Shown here piece by piece: positions 53,756 to 64,000 of a DNA stretch of 64,000 bases (positions are counted from its first letter, which is position 1; every line of letters starts with the position of its first letter). The position numbers were made by a program, and so were the translations under genes. This DNA is from Paraspadella gotoi (Eukaryota; Chaetognatha), in NCBI GenBank assembly GCA_051294375.1, contig JBJCIZ010000744.1, positions 1,416,262-1,480,261 on the forward strand, given 5' to 3'. Below the pieces are notes generated by a model. The model made no database searches, was not told the DNA's origin, and worked only from the letters and a program-made list of their open reading frames with translations.

Positions 53756-56700
53756 ATGAGCGTGATACGCGTGACGTGGATCTCGATCCTCGTCTACGGC
53801 GGCATCACTTACCTCGTCGTCGTCCTCCTCTCCTACGGACGTCATTTCCTGTCTCTTAGCAACGCGAGACGCACCTACGCCGTCCGCTACTCCATTTTTC
53901 GCAGGACGGCTCACCTGCGGGTCAGGGGCGGCAACGCCGTCTTGTCCAGGGTTAAGTCAGGTCAGTTTTTTTTTTTTATTTCTCCGTCTCTTTCATTCGC
54001 ATCAGTTTCCTTTCTTTCTTCCTCCCATCTTTTCGTCGTCTTACCCTTTTTTTTTTTTTCTCTTGAGCTTCCTTCCCTTACTTTCTTCCTCCCCCCCCCC
54101 CTTATTTTCTCATTTTATTTTCCCCCTTTTAGTCTATCCCATCCTATTTTCTCCCGTTCTCTCAAGATTCCCTCTTTCCCTCTTTCCCTCTTCATCCATT
54201 ACTCATCTATTACTCATCTATTACTCATCACTCTTCATCTTCCATCCCTCCCTCTTACCCTCAGCGGCCAACGAAAAGACTTACCCTCGGAACATGACGG
54301 TTTTGAATTCGCTGCATCTCAGTTTCTTTAACTACAAGTTCGTCTCGAGGTAAGAGAGAGAGAGAGAAAGAAATACAGAGAGAGAGAACGAGCGCTAAAA
54401 GCTAATTGAGCGCAAGCGAGTGATCAAAGACCAATTGATTGATCGATCGATTCAAAATTAAATTCCTTTATCATTTGATTCCCACCCTCCCCCCCCCCCG
54501 CTTTCCACGCATTTCTAAGAAATCCTGTCTACTCCTTCGACCACTCGTTGATCCACAATCCCGACTTTGGTTGCCTTCCGCTTCGCTTCCCGCTTCCCGT
54601 CGGCGCCTCCGACCCGACGATCGCGTTCAAATCGTCCGCTTCCGTCGCCGCAATCGATTCCGCTTCCTCCGCCATCACCGCCGCCGCCTTCGCCGACGCT
54701 GCTTTCCGCTTCCGGCCCGAATCGTCCGCTTCTCTCCGCTCCTTCGAGATCGAGCGATTCACCGGCGAACCTCCGCCGGACGCATCCGCCGGATCGAGGA
54801 ACGCTGCCTTTGAAAAAACTACCGTATCTCCGAGACAGGAGAGAACGTCGCCTCCGGATCTCGTGACGCCTGCCGGATCGTTCAAATCGCCTGATGGATC
54901 GCATGACGGATCGTTCAAATCGCCTAATGGATCGCCTGGCGGATCTTTCAAATCGCCTGGCGGATCTTTCAAATCGCCTGATGGATTGCTTGGCGGATCG
55001 TTCAAATCGCCTGATGGATCGCATGGTGGTTCGTTCAAATCGCCTGATGGATCGCCTGGCGGATCCGCCGAATCGCCTACTGGAATTTCTTCGCCTTCAA
55101 TTTCGATCCCGCGAAGGATCGAGGAATCCTCATTCGTCGCCTCTTCCTCTTCCTTCTCCTCTTCGTTTTCCTCTTACTCGTCCTCTTCTTCTTCTTCCTC
55201 TTCTTCCACAACAACGCCTCCTTCCTCCTCTTCAAACTCTCCGTCTTCTTCGCCCACGACTTCCTTCACTTCCTCCCTTTCCTCCCTCTTCTCCTCCCCT
55301 CCTCCCTCTCTCCCTCCCTCGCCCGTCTTTCTCCTCGTCCTCGTCTGCTCTTCCTCCAATCACTCATCCGCTCGCGACGCGATTCGACGCACGTGGGCCA
55401 AACCCCAGACGTTGAGCCACGCCCGCGTTCTTCCGCCGCTGGGAGGACGAGGGTGAGATTCATTCATCCGATTCATTCATTCATTCCCGACTTTCGTTTA
55501 TTCCATTCATTCCTTCATTCATCCGATTCATTCATCCATTTAGACTTTCATTTATACTATGGTGGACTAAAATCCACCAACCGACTAAAATCCATCAGCG
55601 GCCATTGGTGCAGGAGGTAAGTCATTAGTATCCCAATCCAAAGGTCCGGGGTTCTAGCCCGGTGGTTGCCAAGAAGTGAAGAGGGACGGGGCCCTTAACC
55701 CGAATGTAACACTGTGTTACAGCCTGATCCTAAGCTCAGGGACTGTTTATATTGAACGGTTCTGTCACTAACTCTTAACAATCCTTTCTGTCTCTTTAAA
55801 ACAGTCTTTATTCTATTCATTCCGACTGTCATGCATACTCTCATTCCATTCAACTCTTGTCCTTAACCAGCTTATGAGTTTCGATCAATTGTGTCATTAA
55901 ATGCCCTATTTCAATGACAGCATCCGACTCGGCGTATTTCTTAGAAAAGAATCGAAAAGAATTCATTTTTTCCCTCGAAATATTTTTCATTAATGTTTAT
56001 TTGTGTTCATCAATGACAGTACGTCTCCACTCGCCTTCAACGACCCAAACTCACAGCCGACAACTTCCTCTTCCTCCTCCTCTCCTCTTCCCGTTCGTGT
56101 CTTCTTCCTTCTCGGTCTCCCTCGCGACGCCGACACTCAGGTTCTTGTCCCCCCTTATTTAACTAATTAGTAATTAATAATTATTAATAATTTATCACCA
56201 TTCATTGCTAAATAGTGTTAAATGCGTTATTTGCTTCAGGCGGCGATCGACGCCGAGTCTCGCGTCCACGGAGACGTCGTTCAGTTCGACTTCATGGACA
56301 CTTACGACAATCTCACGCTCAAGACCGTCATGGGACTCAAATGGGCCACCAAGTGAGTCTGGTGAATTGAGAAGGCTTTGATCTTAATGGTTTTTGAGGT
56401 CTGTGACGCAATATCTTAATCTAGTACCTCCCTGGCCTCACTGGGCCGCCAAGTCAGTCTGTAGGCGATCTTGAACAAAATTAAGTCTATTACTATTACA
56501 AACTTAGATTGAGTTCGTCAATCTCGTTTGCGTAAAGAAGTAAATTATTTCAAGCGTCATTTGACTCATGTTTCCGTTTCATTGCGTAGTTTAAACATTT
56601 TTTTCTAGAAAGAGTTTGTGATTACGAATTAATGTCGCCGCAATAATCCAGCGGATTAAGTGACGGAATCGGGAATTCCTCCGCCTTCTACCTTCCTCCC

Positions 56701-57986
56701 CCCCCAAGGTTCTGCCCTTCCGCTCAACACGTTCTGAGGACGACGACGTCATCGTTCAACGGTGACGCCCTCGTCGCGACGTTTAAACGACGAAGGCTCA
56801 AGCGTTCCATCATGGGACACGTCTTCACCAAAGGCCAGTTTTTTCTCTTCGTGAAATGAAAACAAAAGAATCAACGAAAATAACGAAACATAACGGGGCT
56901 GTACCCAANNNNNNNNNNNNNNNNNNNNNNNNNNNNNNNNNNNNNNNNNNNNNNNNNNNNNNNNNNNNNNNNNNNNNNNNNNNNNNNNNNNNNNNNNNNN
57001 NNNNNNNNNNNNNNNNNNNNNNNNNNNNNNNNNNNNNNNNNNNNNNNNNNNNNNNNNNNNNNNNNNNNNNNNNNNNNNNNNNNNNNNNNNNNNNNNNNNN
57101 NNNNNNNNNNNNNNNNNNNNNNNNNNNNNNNNNNNNNNNNNNNNNNNNNNNNNNNNNNNNNNNNNNNNNNNNNNNNNNNNNNNNNNNNNNNNNNNNNNNN
57201 NNNNNNNNNNNNNNNNNNNNNNNNNNNNNNNNNNNNNNNNNNCCCCAGGTTCCTTCGTGATGCGCGACGCGACGAACAAATGGTTCGTCCCTTCCTCCAT
57301 CTATCCTCATTTCAAGTTTCCTCCTTACGTCGACGGNNNNNNNNNNNNNNNNNNNNNNNNNNNNNNNNNNNNNNNNNNNNNNNNNNNNNNNNNNNNNNNN
57401 NNNNNNNNNNNNNNNNNNNNNNNNNNNNNNNNNNNNNNNNNNNNNNNNNNNNNNNNNNNNNNNNNNNNNNNNNNNNNNNNNNNNNNNNNNNNNNNNNNNN
57501 NNNNNNNNNNNNNNNNNNNNNNNNNNNNNNNNNNNNNNNNNNNNNNNNNNNNNNNNNNNNNNNNNNNNNNNNNNNNNNNNNNNNNNNNNNNNNNNNNNNN
57601 GGACTTACGGGGGTAACGGCTAAAGAAAAGAGAGAGAGAGAGAGACGGAGAGGGAGAGACATAAGGGGGGGAGACTTGGAGAAGGGAAGAGATAGAGAGA
57701 CGGACGGACGGACGGACGGACTTCTTTCGCTTTTGTGTATTCGCTGTATTGTTTCCCGCTGGGGGAACTCTGGATGAATTCTTCTTCGCCACATTATTTT
57801 CGATTAATTATAAATCAATTAACTCGTAAACAATAACCCCCCCCTCCCCAGGCATGTTGACGATGGGTCAGAACGTTCGTCTCGTCTCCAACGATCGATT
57901 CAAAGTCAATCCGTCGCCTCCCTTCAACTTGTGCAATTTCTTCTCCAACGTCGCCCTTCACAACGTCGATTATTCCAAAGAGGTCA

Positions 57987-58040
<54 letters not shown>

Positions 58041-58574
58041 TTGGGGCGGAGGCGGGTGGGAATTATGGTTTAGTGATTTTTGTTTTTGTCGTCGTCGTCG
58101 CTTTTGTTAACGGTAGGAATTAGGAAAGGGGAGGAAAGAACCCTGGGACAAGTTGAGATGCCGAATAAAGCTTTGGTCTGTTTGTCGCTTTGATTGATTT
58201 TTTTTAGCTGTTATTTCCTTATCCCTTCACCTTCTGCCCTCGCCTCTGATCTTCTTTTCTTCCCCCCCCCACTTTGTTTTTCTTTTTCTTCTTCTTTCTT
58301 CTTTTTTCCTTTCCCTTCCCTTCCTTTTCCATCCTTTCCCATCCATCCTTTCCTTTTCTATTTACTTTACTTTCCTTTCCTTTCCTTACTTTTCCTCTCT
58401 CCATGCCTCCCAAAAACCCGAAGGAGTCGATCCTCCGCGTCTGGAAATCCTTCGAGAAATACCTCACCTCTGCGGCCAAGGACGGCCCCGACTGCAGTCT
58501 GGCCCAGACCCCGCCTGTTCGCTCCAAGAAATCCTGGAAGAGAATGAATGTTTTTGGCTTCTTTAATTTTCTAC

Positions 58575-58579
<5 letters not shown>
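53756..58579 (+). CDS. Beta-1,3-galactosyltransferase-family protein (Galactosyl_T), gapped
   Basis: Exons by splice sites and phase: 53756-53960, 54265-54349, 54520-55452, 56020-56140, 56240-56352, 56709-about 56834, part of 57248-57336, 57852-57982 and 58424-58579. Exon 1 has a short tail and a membrane anchor (VTWISILVYGGITYLVVVLL), fitting a type II Golgi enzyme. A very long Ser/Pro/Gly stem with SFKSPDGS tandem repeats follows. The catalytic domain begins FLLVLVCSSSNHSSARDAIRRT and continues VRVFFLLGLPRDADTQ, DVVQFDFMDTYDNLTLKT, GLKWATKFCPSAQHVLR, then KWFVPSSIYPHFKFPPYV, in the order expected for family GT31. The DDDV metal-binding motif is present at about 56739-56750 but in another frame. 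Two gaps (56909-57242, 57337-57600) remove coding sequence. Acceptor and linkage unknown. The last exon is the least certain. Confidence 0.8.
54876..55075 (+). repeat. In-frame SFKSPDGSxGG tandem repeat in the stem region
   Basis: Seven units of about 21-33 bp: GGATCGTTCAAATCGCCTGA plus TGGATCGC-type spacers. They encode GSFKSPDGSPG and variants (HDG, LLG, a short GSFKSPG, a last SAESPTG). Followed by more than 80 residues of nearly pure Ser/Thr/Pro (about 55135-55325). Confidence 0.9.
55598..55669 (+). mobile_element. tRNA-like head of a SINE
   Basis: A 72-nt segment can fold like a tRNA: 7-bp acceptor stem GCGGCCA/TGGTTGC with two G.U pairs, an A-box-like TGGTGCAGGAGG, and a T-arm hairpin CCGGG-GTTCTAG-CCCGG carrying the B-box-like GGTTCTAGCCC. 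The anticodon arm pairs poorly, and the sequence runs on to about 55770 (GGGACGGGGCCC, AACACTGTGTT hairpin), so a tRNA-derived SINE is more likely than a working tRNA gene. In intron 3 of the glycosyltransferase gene. Confidence 0.55.
56909..57242. other. 334-N gap
   Basis: Falls in the glycosyltransferase gene between VFTKG and FVMRDATNKW; the exon 6 to 7 junction cannot be resolved. Confidence 0.95.
57337..57600. other. 264-N gap
   Basis: Cuts the glycosyltransferase gene after FKFPPYVDG. Confidence 0.95.
57983..58040 (+). repeat. (TTA)n microsatellite
   Basis: Seventeen or so ATT units right after the exon 8 donor. Also nearby: (GA)n at 57630-57652, (GGAC)n at 57700-57720 and (GA)n at 58577-58608. 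Confidence 0.95.
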
Positions 58580-58610
<31 letters not shown>

Positions 58611-60164
58611 AGAGAAAGAGTCTGCGTTGACATATCGATCTCAAAATGGTTGTGATATTATTTTCACTTCGGTCGCTGATTTTCATCGAGGTCCTCTTTT
58701 CTGTTTTTACCTTAAATATTTTTTTTTTTGTAAATCCACCATACGAAAAGGAATTTTAAATATTTAACTTATAATTTTAATGTGAATATTTTTTTTAATT
58801 TTTTCTCGGGATATAAAATGAGTAAAGAAATCAATTTTGCCTAAATTATCACGAATACTTGGAAAATTTACTTATCCAGTCAATTTGATATTGGGACCAT
58901 AAAAAAAAAATCAAAAAAAAAACGAATCAAGCTTTAATTAAATTGTTTTAAGTGTTTATCGCTTTAGATCTACTTTATATCTTCAACCTAACTGCTAATT
59001 AGAAATTCTATAGCCTTACATTAAAATAAAACGATTTGTATTCGTATCGTTACATTTAACAAATTCGCTGTAGCTTTTTTGTTTAACCGGTCGCTGTTGT
59101 TTAAAAAAAAAAGACCTGATTAATATTTATTGATATTTATTAATATTATTTCTTGCCTCCGTATTAATAATGATCTCTGCCTTTATTGGGCACCTCTTTT
59201 CTTTTGCGTCTTGAGAAAAACTCTACCGCTTTTTTTGTTTGTGTTTTAGCGAAGCTTCATTGACATCGTCTCAAATGGAAGATAATATATCGATTCTATT
59301 TACTCAACTTTTATATATAATATATATATATATATTAGAAATTTCAAATCCGATTTCTTTTTAAGCATAGACAATCTCAGGAAAACGGCCACTTCTTTTC
59401 CTTTTTTTCCCGTTCTATCTGAATTATATGACTTTTGTCTAGACTTTCTTAAAATTCTTTGGCCCTTCCCAAGGAGCGCCAAAAGTTGCCCACCACAGGC
59501 GTCAAAATTCACAAATATTCGTAGATTTTTTTTTGAACAAGTTTCTATTTTGAATTAATTTTGTAATATAATTAGTTCATGTCCTGCACTTTAGAATATT
59601 GCATTGCCCCAAATTAGTTAATATATTAAAAAAATAGTTTTAGGTGCTTATTATGTTTGAAAAACTATTTTTTACAAACCGCCGAAGTTACCCAAAAACA
59701 GCAAAAATTAGTTCTAAAGATACAAACTATTTTTATAAATTTGCTTAGATATGTTATATGTTCTTTTTTATTATTTATTCAAAAGGTATAATTTCAAATA
59801 TTTTTATTTAATTATTAGATATTGTTTGAATTATGCAGCACGCACAAGCCTTTTTACCTTTAAACTTTGACCGGTTAAAAATGGCTGTATGAACTTCATT
59901 GTATTTTTATGTCAGATACCCAAATCAATAGCTACCAAATACTATATTGCTTATAATAGAGAAATATGCCGTGTAAAGACATCTACAAAAAAAAAAATTA
60001 AATGTAATCTTTGTGCTAAAAGACTTCATCTTTATTTCAAACTCAATTTACAAAACCAGAAAAAAAACAATATTGGCAAAGACAAACAACGAAAAAAAAA
60101 GACGTGTGCAATAAACAAACAAGCTCAATCTCCTTGAACCCTTGAACCTTCCTTACTAAACTTA

Positions 60165-60310
60165 GTTGCTGTGGCTGGCATGATTCCACGACCACCACGG
60201 TCGCACAAAATGACCTCCCCCGTCTCTACTCGCCGAGGCAGAAGCGGAGACCTCTGCAAAAAGCAATAAGCAACCAATGCCCTCTAATCAACCATAGTAG
60301 CAACCAAATT
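60165..60310 (+). repeat. Dispersed repeat R2, copy 1
   Basis: Contains GGCATGATTCCACGACCACC, GGTCGCACAAAATGACC, CCCGTCTC, GCGGAGACCTCTGCAAA and CAATGCCCTCTAA. The same words in the same order occur on the minus strand of 61090-61260. Confidence 0.6.
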
Positions 60311-61089
60311 TTAAAATCAGCACGCGACAGGCCCTGGCCTACCTTACCTTTTACCTTAAAGTCAAATTGAGTCGCATTAGCATCTGTTCCTCACGAAAAC
60401 ATTACCTGACCCAGTGACCCACACTATAACAGTCTTAGTCGGCAAAGCGAAACTACGGTTGACTTGACCCTCTCATGACCCCAATCCTTATCAACGGATA
60501 TACCTTTATTTTGTCCACGTTAGGGGCTGCTATCTTTATGTTGAGCCTCTCTTTATTAATTTTACTGTCTTATTTATTTTCTTCTATGTCTTATCTATTC
60601 TTTATCTATCCTTTTTATTTTTAATACAAATTTTTGTATTTAAATGAAATTGATTTAGTTAATGTTCAGTTACTATACAGCTTTTTATAATTTTTTCAAG
60701 TTTATATTTTCTACCATTTATATTTAATAAATAGCTTTCTATTTTTAAACAATTAACTGAACCTTAAACACTTCTTTTTCCTTCATTTCCTCATCTCACT
60801 CTCTCTCAATCCTCAGTATTCCTTGCATAGTAATACTACATCTTGCAGATAAAAAAAAGCTGCCTGCTTCCAGCAAAATCAGGAATCCAGATATATCAAA
60901 AGTGCCACATATAGAGACTAGAGCAATAAAAACATGAATCGAATGTTGCCGATCACTCATGATTCGTGTAGCTGTAAAGCCTAGTAAGACAAAAATGTGC
61001 TTTATTGTCCGTCGCTGATTTTAAATGAGGACTTGAGCTTCCCCTTATTCATCTGAAGCCGTAGTCATTGTTCGATGGGTTACCACACT

Positions 61090-61260
61090 TTCTGAGGCCG
61101 ATCATTAGCTTGCGAACAGGCTCGAATTTTAGAGGGCATTGCACTTGCTATTTGCCTTTCCAGAGGTCTTCCCTCAGTCCTCAAGCGGCGGAGACGAGGG
61201 GCAGTCATTGTGCGGCTGGTGGTTGCGCGATCATACCACCACGCATGATTTAAAGGAAGG
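61090..61260 (-). repeat. Dispersed repeat R2, copy 2 (inverted)
   Basis: Reading the minus strand: GGTATGATCGCGCAACCACC, AGCCGCACAATGACTGCCCC, TCGTCTCCGCC, GAAGACCTCTGGAAAGGC and CAATGCCCTCTAA. These align to 60165-60310. GC-rich against an AT-rich background; class unknown, possibly a SINE. Confidence 0.6.
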
Positions 61261-63530
61261 TTCAAAGGTTCAGAGATTGACTTCTTTCTTTGATTCACCT
61301 TATTTTATTTTTTTTTGTTTTTAAATTGGAGTTTGGAAATAAAGATAAGATTGAACACACGATTACATTTAATTTTTTATATTATTTATTATGTCTTTAC
61401 ACTTCAATTTTCTCTAGTATAACCAACTCATATATCCATGGTTTATTGCGATGTTAGGTAATCTGGACATAAAATTAAAATGAAAAGCTTCACATCAGCC
61501 ATTTTAAACCATCAAAGTCAAAAGTTAAAAAAGCTTGCGACTGTCTGCCCATAATTAAAACAATTATCTAATAACCTAAATAAAACTTTTAAAGTTAAAC
61601 TTTTGAATATAAATTGATAAAAAAGAACATGTGCTAACATATTCTATTAAAATTGTAATATAAAGTTCAGCTTTAAGAACTAATTTTTTGGCTGTTTTTG
61701 ATAACTTCCCTGGTTGTAAAAATAGTTTCTTCAACATCAATAGGCACCTAGAAAACTATTTTTAGATATTATTAACTAACTGCCAATGAAATCATTCTAG
61801 TCAAGGAATGAAACTAATCTCAGTAGATAGAAAATTAAATTAAATAGCAACTTGCTTCAAACAAATCTAGCGAATTATTTGCGATTTGTAATATGCTCGT
61901 GGCCACATTTAGCGCTCCCTGCGGCAAAACGGCCCAAGCAATATTTAAAATAAGTCTACAAAGCATATATTCAGATAAGAACGGAAAAAAAAGGACAAGA
62001 GATGCCGTTTTCCCTGAGATCTTCCTATCTTAAAAAGAATCGGATTTAAATGCTGTTCTAACTATATATATATATATTCTTCCATTGAGAAGTATGAGAA
62101 AAATTTCAAAAACAAAGTTTATTTTTAAACTTTAACTTTTTAATTAATGTTGTCAGAATAAATATCTTTTTACCTGTGTAGATTATAATTTTTACTCTCG
62201 GCTTCTTCTATACTCGAAATTAATTTTTGATTGATTAATGATTATTAGATATGATTTTGTGCGGACTTTCTCAACAACACGCACACAAACTCGCACTCTT
62301 TTCCCATTGTAGTGTTTCTGTATGTGAGTCATGTCACGTATGAAAATTACTTCTCACAATGTGTTGTTGTTGTATTTCACTTAAGTCGTCGCCTCATTTT
62401 TATTTGTTGATTTTAGTCTTTTTGCTTATTTATGATTTTTGCTTAATTTTTTTTCCACTTTTCGGAAAGCATTTTGCCCCCAAAATTATTTTTCAATCTT
62501 CCGTTGTGCGTCATAAAAAAAAAGTTAAACGCTCTCATTTTTTAGTGTTGAGCTATATTAAGTATTAAGTAATATTTGGCGTCATTTAAATATTTGACGC
62601 TAGTTTCGTTGCTATGACGGTATCAACGGGAAGAATCTGTTTATTAAAGTATGTACGTTGTACAATTTATTGTATGTACTACAATGTAGGCTAATATTAA
62701 TTATCCCGCTCAAAAGCTTTTATCGACTTTAATGATTAAAAGATAGAATGTGAAGTGTTTATTGTATTTTCCCTAATTTTTCTTTTCCGGTGCAGCTGCA
62801 CTAAATTAACAGTGTAAACCGATTGTGATCCCGTTGTTTTTTTTTCGTTGTAATATTTCACAACAACAACAACAACTTGCCTCCAATTCGCCGCTTAAGG
62901 TTTTACCGTTTTTATTTTTAAATAGTTTTTATTCCGATTTAGGCTTATTTAGTTGTATCAATTACAAATAATTTATGGTATATGAACTTATTTTTCTTTC
63001 GATAGTAACCCTGATAAAATAATTTGAGTTTAGAGAGCGACACTTTGGTGATGAAATATGTAGCTTTTCTAGCTAACTCAGATTGTTCTTGAAAGTGACC
63101 AGTTGCGGTCGATAAACTGGGTACTTCAGCTCCGTTAAAAATGTTACGCAGTAGTTTGATACCATTAATTGTCAAGGCGAAACTCAACCAGCTTATTAAA
63201 TTTTACAAATATTTTCCATTAATTTTTAAAAAAATTATATTTAGAAGACTTTTATGTTTATCCAACTAGTTTGTATCCATTATTACGATCAAAGCAACAA
63301 GAAAGATCATGAACGTCTACATTGGCCAATTTAAAATTAATGGAGCTAATTGCAAAGGTACTTGACGTAAATTTGGACGAATGACCTGATCACTAAAAAG
63401 TTCATATAATTATTCACCGTTTAAAATTTATTGAAATTTTATTCAAAAGGCGGGAGAAGTTGATTATAATTAGAGCTAGAAGACGTTTAAAAGAGTTAAA
63501 TTGGTCCAATTTTCTATTTAACATACCAGC

Positions 63531-63627
63531 GCAAAATTGGATTCTCGAAACGTCCGAGGGATCGGTGACGATTTCCCTCACATTTTCTTCCAGTAGCCAA
63601 TGCTCGGTCGAAGTGACGATACCCGAA
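63531..63627 (+). pseudogene. Upstream duplicate of the terminal exon start
   Basis: After an acceptor-like ACCAG, the frame reads RKIGFSK-like bases then LETSEGSVTISLTFSS, and SVEVTIPEY, very close to LETPEGIVTISLSSTE and SVEVTIPF at 63760-63845. The copy ends where similarity stops at about 63627, with stops soon after. It may be a truncated exon duplication or an alternative exon. Confidence 0.5.
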
Positions 63628-63743
63628 TATATTATTTTGTATTTTATAATTTTAAAAAATAAAATAAAATGCAGGGTATCAAAAATTTTGGCACAGTTTC
63701 CTAGAGACATATTAAACGGGGTCATTGGTCCATATTTTTTTAG

Positions 63744-64000
63744 CGCATAAATCGACGCTTGAAACACCAGAGGGAATAGTGACGATTTCACTCAGCTCGA
63801 CTGAATATCATCATTACTCGGTTGAAGTCACTATTCCGTTTGCCTTTCACAAATGCACCGTCAATTCCCAGAACAGGACCTGGTCCTGCGTGCAAACCAA
63901 GACAACCTTCACTCTTCCCAATACTTACAGAGACTTTACCTTACAATGTCAGATCGAAATTCTGAAGGAGGAACCAGTCGGACCAGACTACGTGACCCTT
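63744..64000 (+). CDS. Unrecognised protein, 5' portion only (probably extracellular)
   Basis: An open frame runs from an acceptor-like TTTTTTTAG to the window end without a stop: LETPEGIVTISLSSTEYHHY, SVEVTIPFAFHKCTVNSQNR, TWSCVQTKTTFTLP, then RDFTLQCQIEILKEEPVGPD. GC content rises to coding level. Cysteines about 15-30 residues apart, alternating hydrophobic beta-like strands and an N-glycosylation sequon (NRT) suggest a secreted or extracellular beta-sandwich domain. I do not recognise the family. No start codon or signal peptide is visible, so this is likely an internal exon of a gene that continues beyond 64000. Confidence 0.55.

Larger units (their letters stand above)
58610..63440. other. 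Long AT-rich intergenic region
   Basis: About 4.8 kb with no gene I can support. Contents: (AT)n tracts near 59310-59335 and 62066-62080, an 82-codon Lys-rich frame at 59889-60137 of low credibility, a GC-rich repeat pair (see 60165 and 61090) and much A/T homopolymer. No known transposon proteins recognised. Confidence 0.5.

Noticed and set aside
55598-55669. Functional tRNA gene
   Set aside because: The anticodon stem does not pair and the sequence continues as a repeat body, so a SINE head is the better call.
59889-60137. 82-codon Lys-rich frame with a CX2C pair
   Set aside because: AT-rich chance frame with A homopolymers, no second supporting feature.

Overview
This is a stretch of animal nuclear genome, most likely from an invertebrate with a large, repeat-laden, lightly polished assembly. 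The evidence is GT-AG introns, several conserved eukaryotic housekeeping genes (PPIL2, DDX5/17, EMC4, MGAT1, AK3, PGP, a beta-1,3-glycosyltransferase), hammerhead-ribozyme elements, LINE and Penelope-like relics, tRNA-derived SINEs and many (GA)n/(CT)n microsatellites. Coding exons are GC-rich and intergenic DNA is AT-rich. I cannot name the species. All genes I support lie on the + strand.

Layout: 0-0.9 kb, 3' end of a YtcJ-type amidohydrolase. 1.2-7.6 kb, an intronless 2133-residue protein with an RS-rich head, a CCHC zinc knuckle and repeated C-terminal modules (unrecognised family). 7.8-10.3 kb, a HAD phosphatase (PGP/PDXP type) whose only intron is packed with repeats. 11.6-13.4 kb, an intronless BTB gene. 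14.0-15.4 kb, a Penelope-like non-autonomous element with long inverted arms, each carrying a hammerhead ribozyme. 17.7-22.2 kb, a seven-exon BTB paralogue. 22.7-26.8 kb, PPIL2. 27.3-28.6 kb, MGAT1. 29.4-30.0 kb, EMC4. 30.6-45.1 kb, a DDX5/DDX17 (p68/Rm62) helicase gene bloated by LINE DNA, simple repeats and assembly duplications. 46.3-50.8 kb, adenylate kinase 3. 51.4-52.2 kb, a 119-residue F-box protein. 53.8-58.6 kb, a beta-1,3-galactosyltransferase-family gene broken by two large gaps. 58.6-63.7 kb, AT-rich intergenic DNA with dispersed repeats. 63.7-64.0 kb, the start of an unrecognised, probably extracellular protein.

The genes do not form a pathway or operon. MGAT1, the galactosyltransferase-family protein and EMC4 all act in the secretory pathway; PPIL2 and DDX5/17 act in splicing and RNA metabolism; PGP and AK3 are small-molecule phosphate enzymes.

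The two most interesting signals are non-coding. One is a 256-bp dispersed element (three copies plus an older inverted relic) built almost wholly of consecutive hairpins, flanked by 3-bp target-site duplications, with pairing-preserving changes between copies. The other is the inverted-arm hammerhead element with a 16-bp target duplication and a 34-bp one-sided extension. Several apparent gene defects (PPIL2, AK3, DDX5/17, galactosyltransferase) look like assembly indels, gap-filling duplications and a palindromic-read artefact rather than biology.
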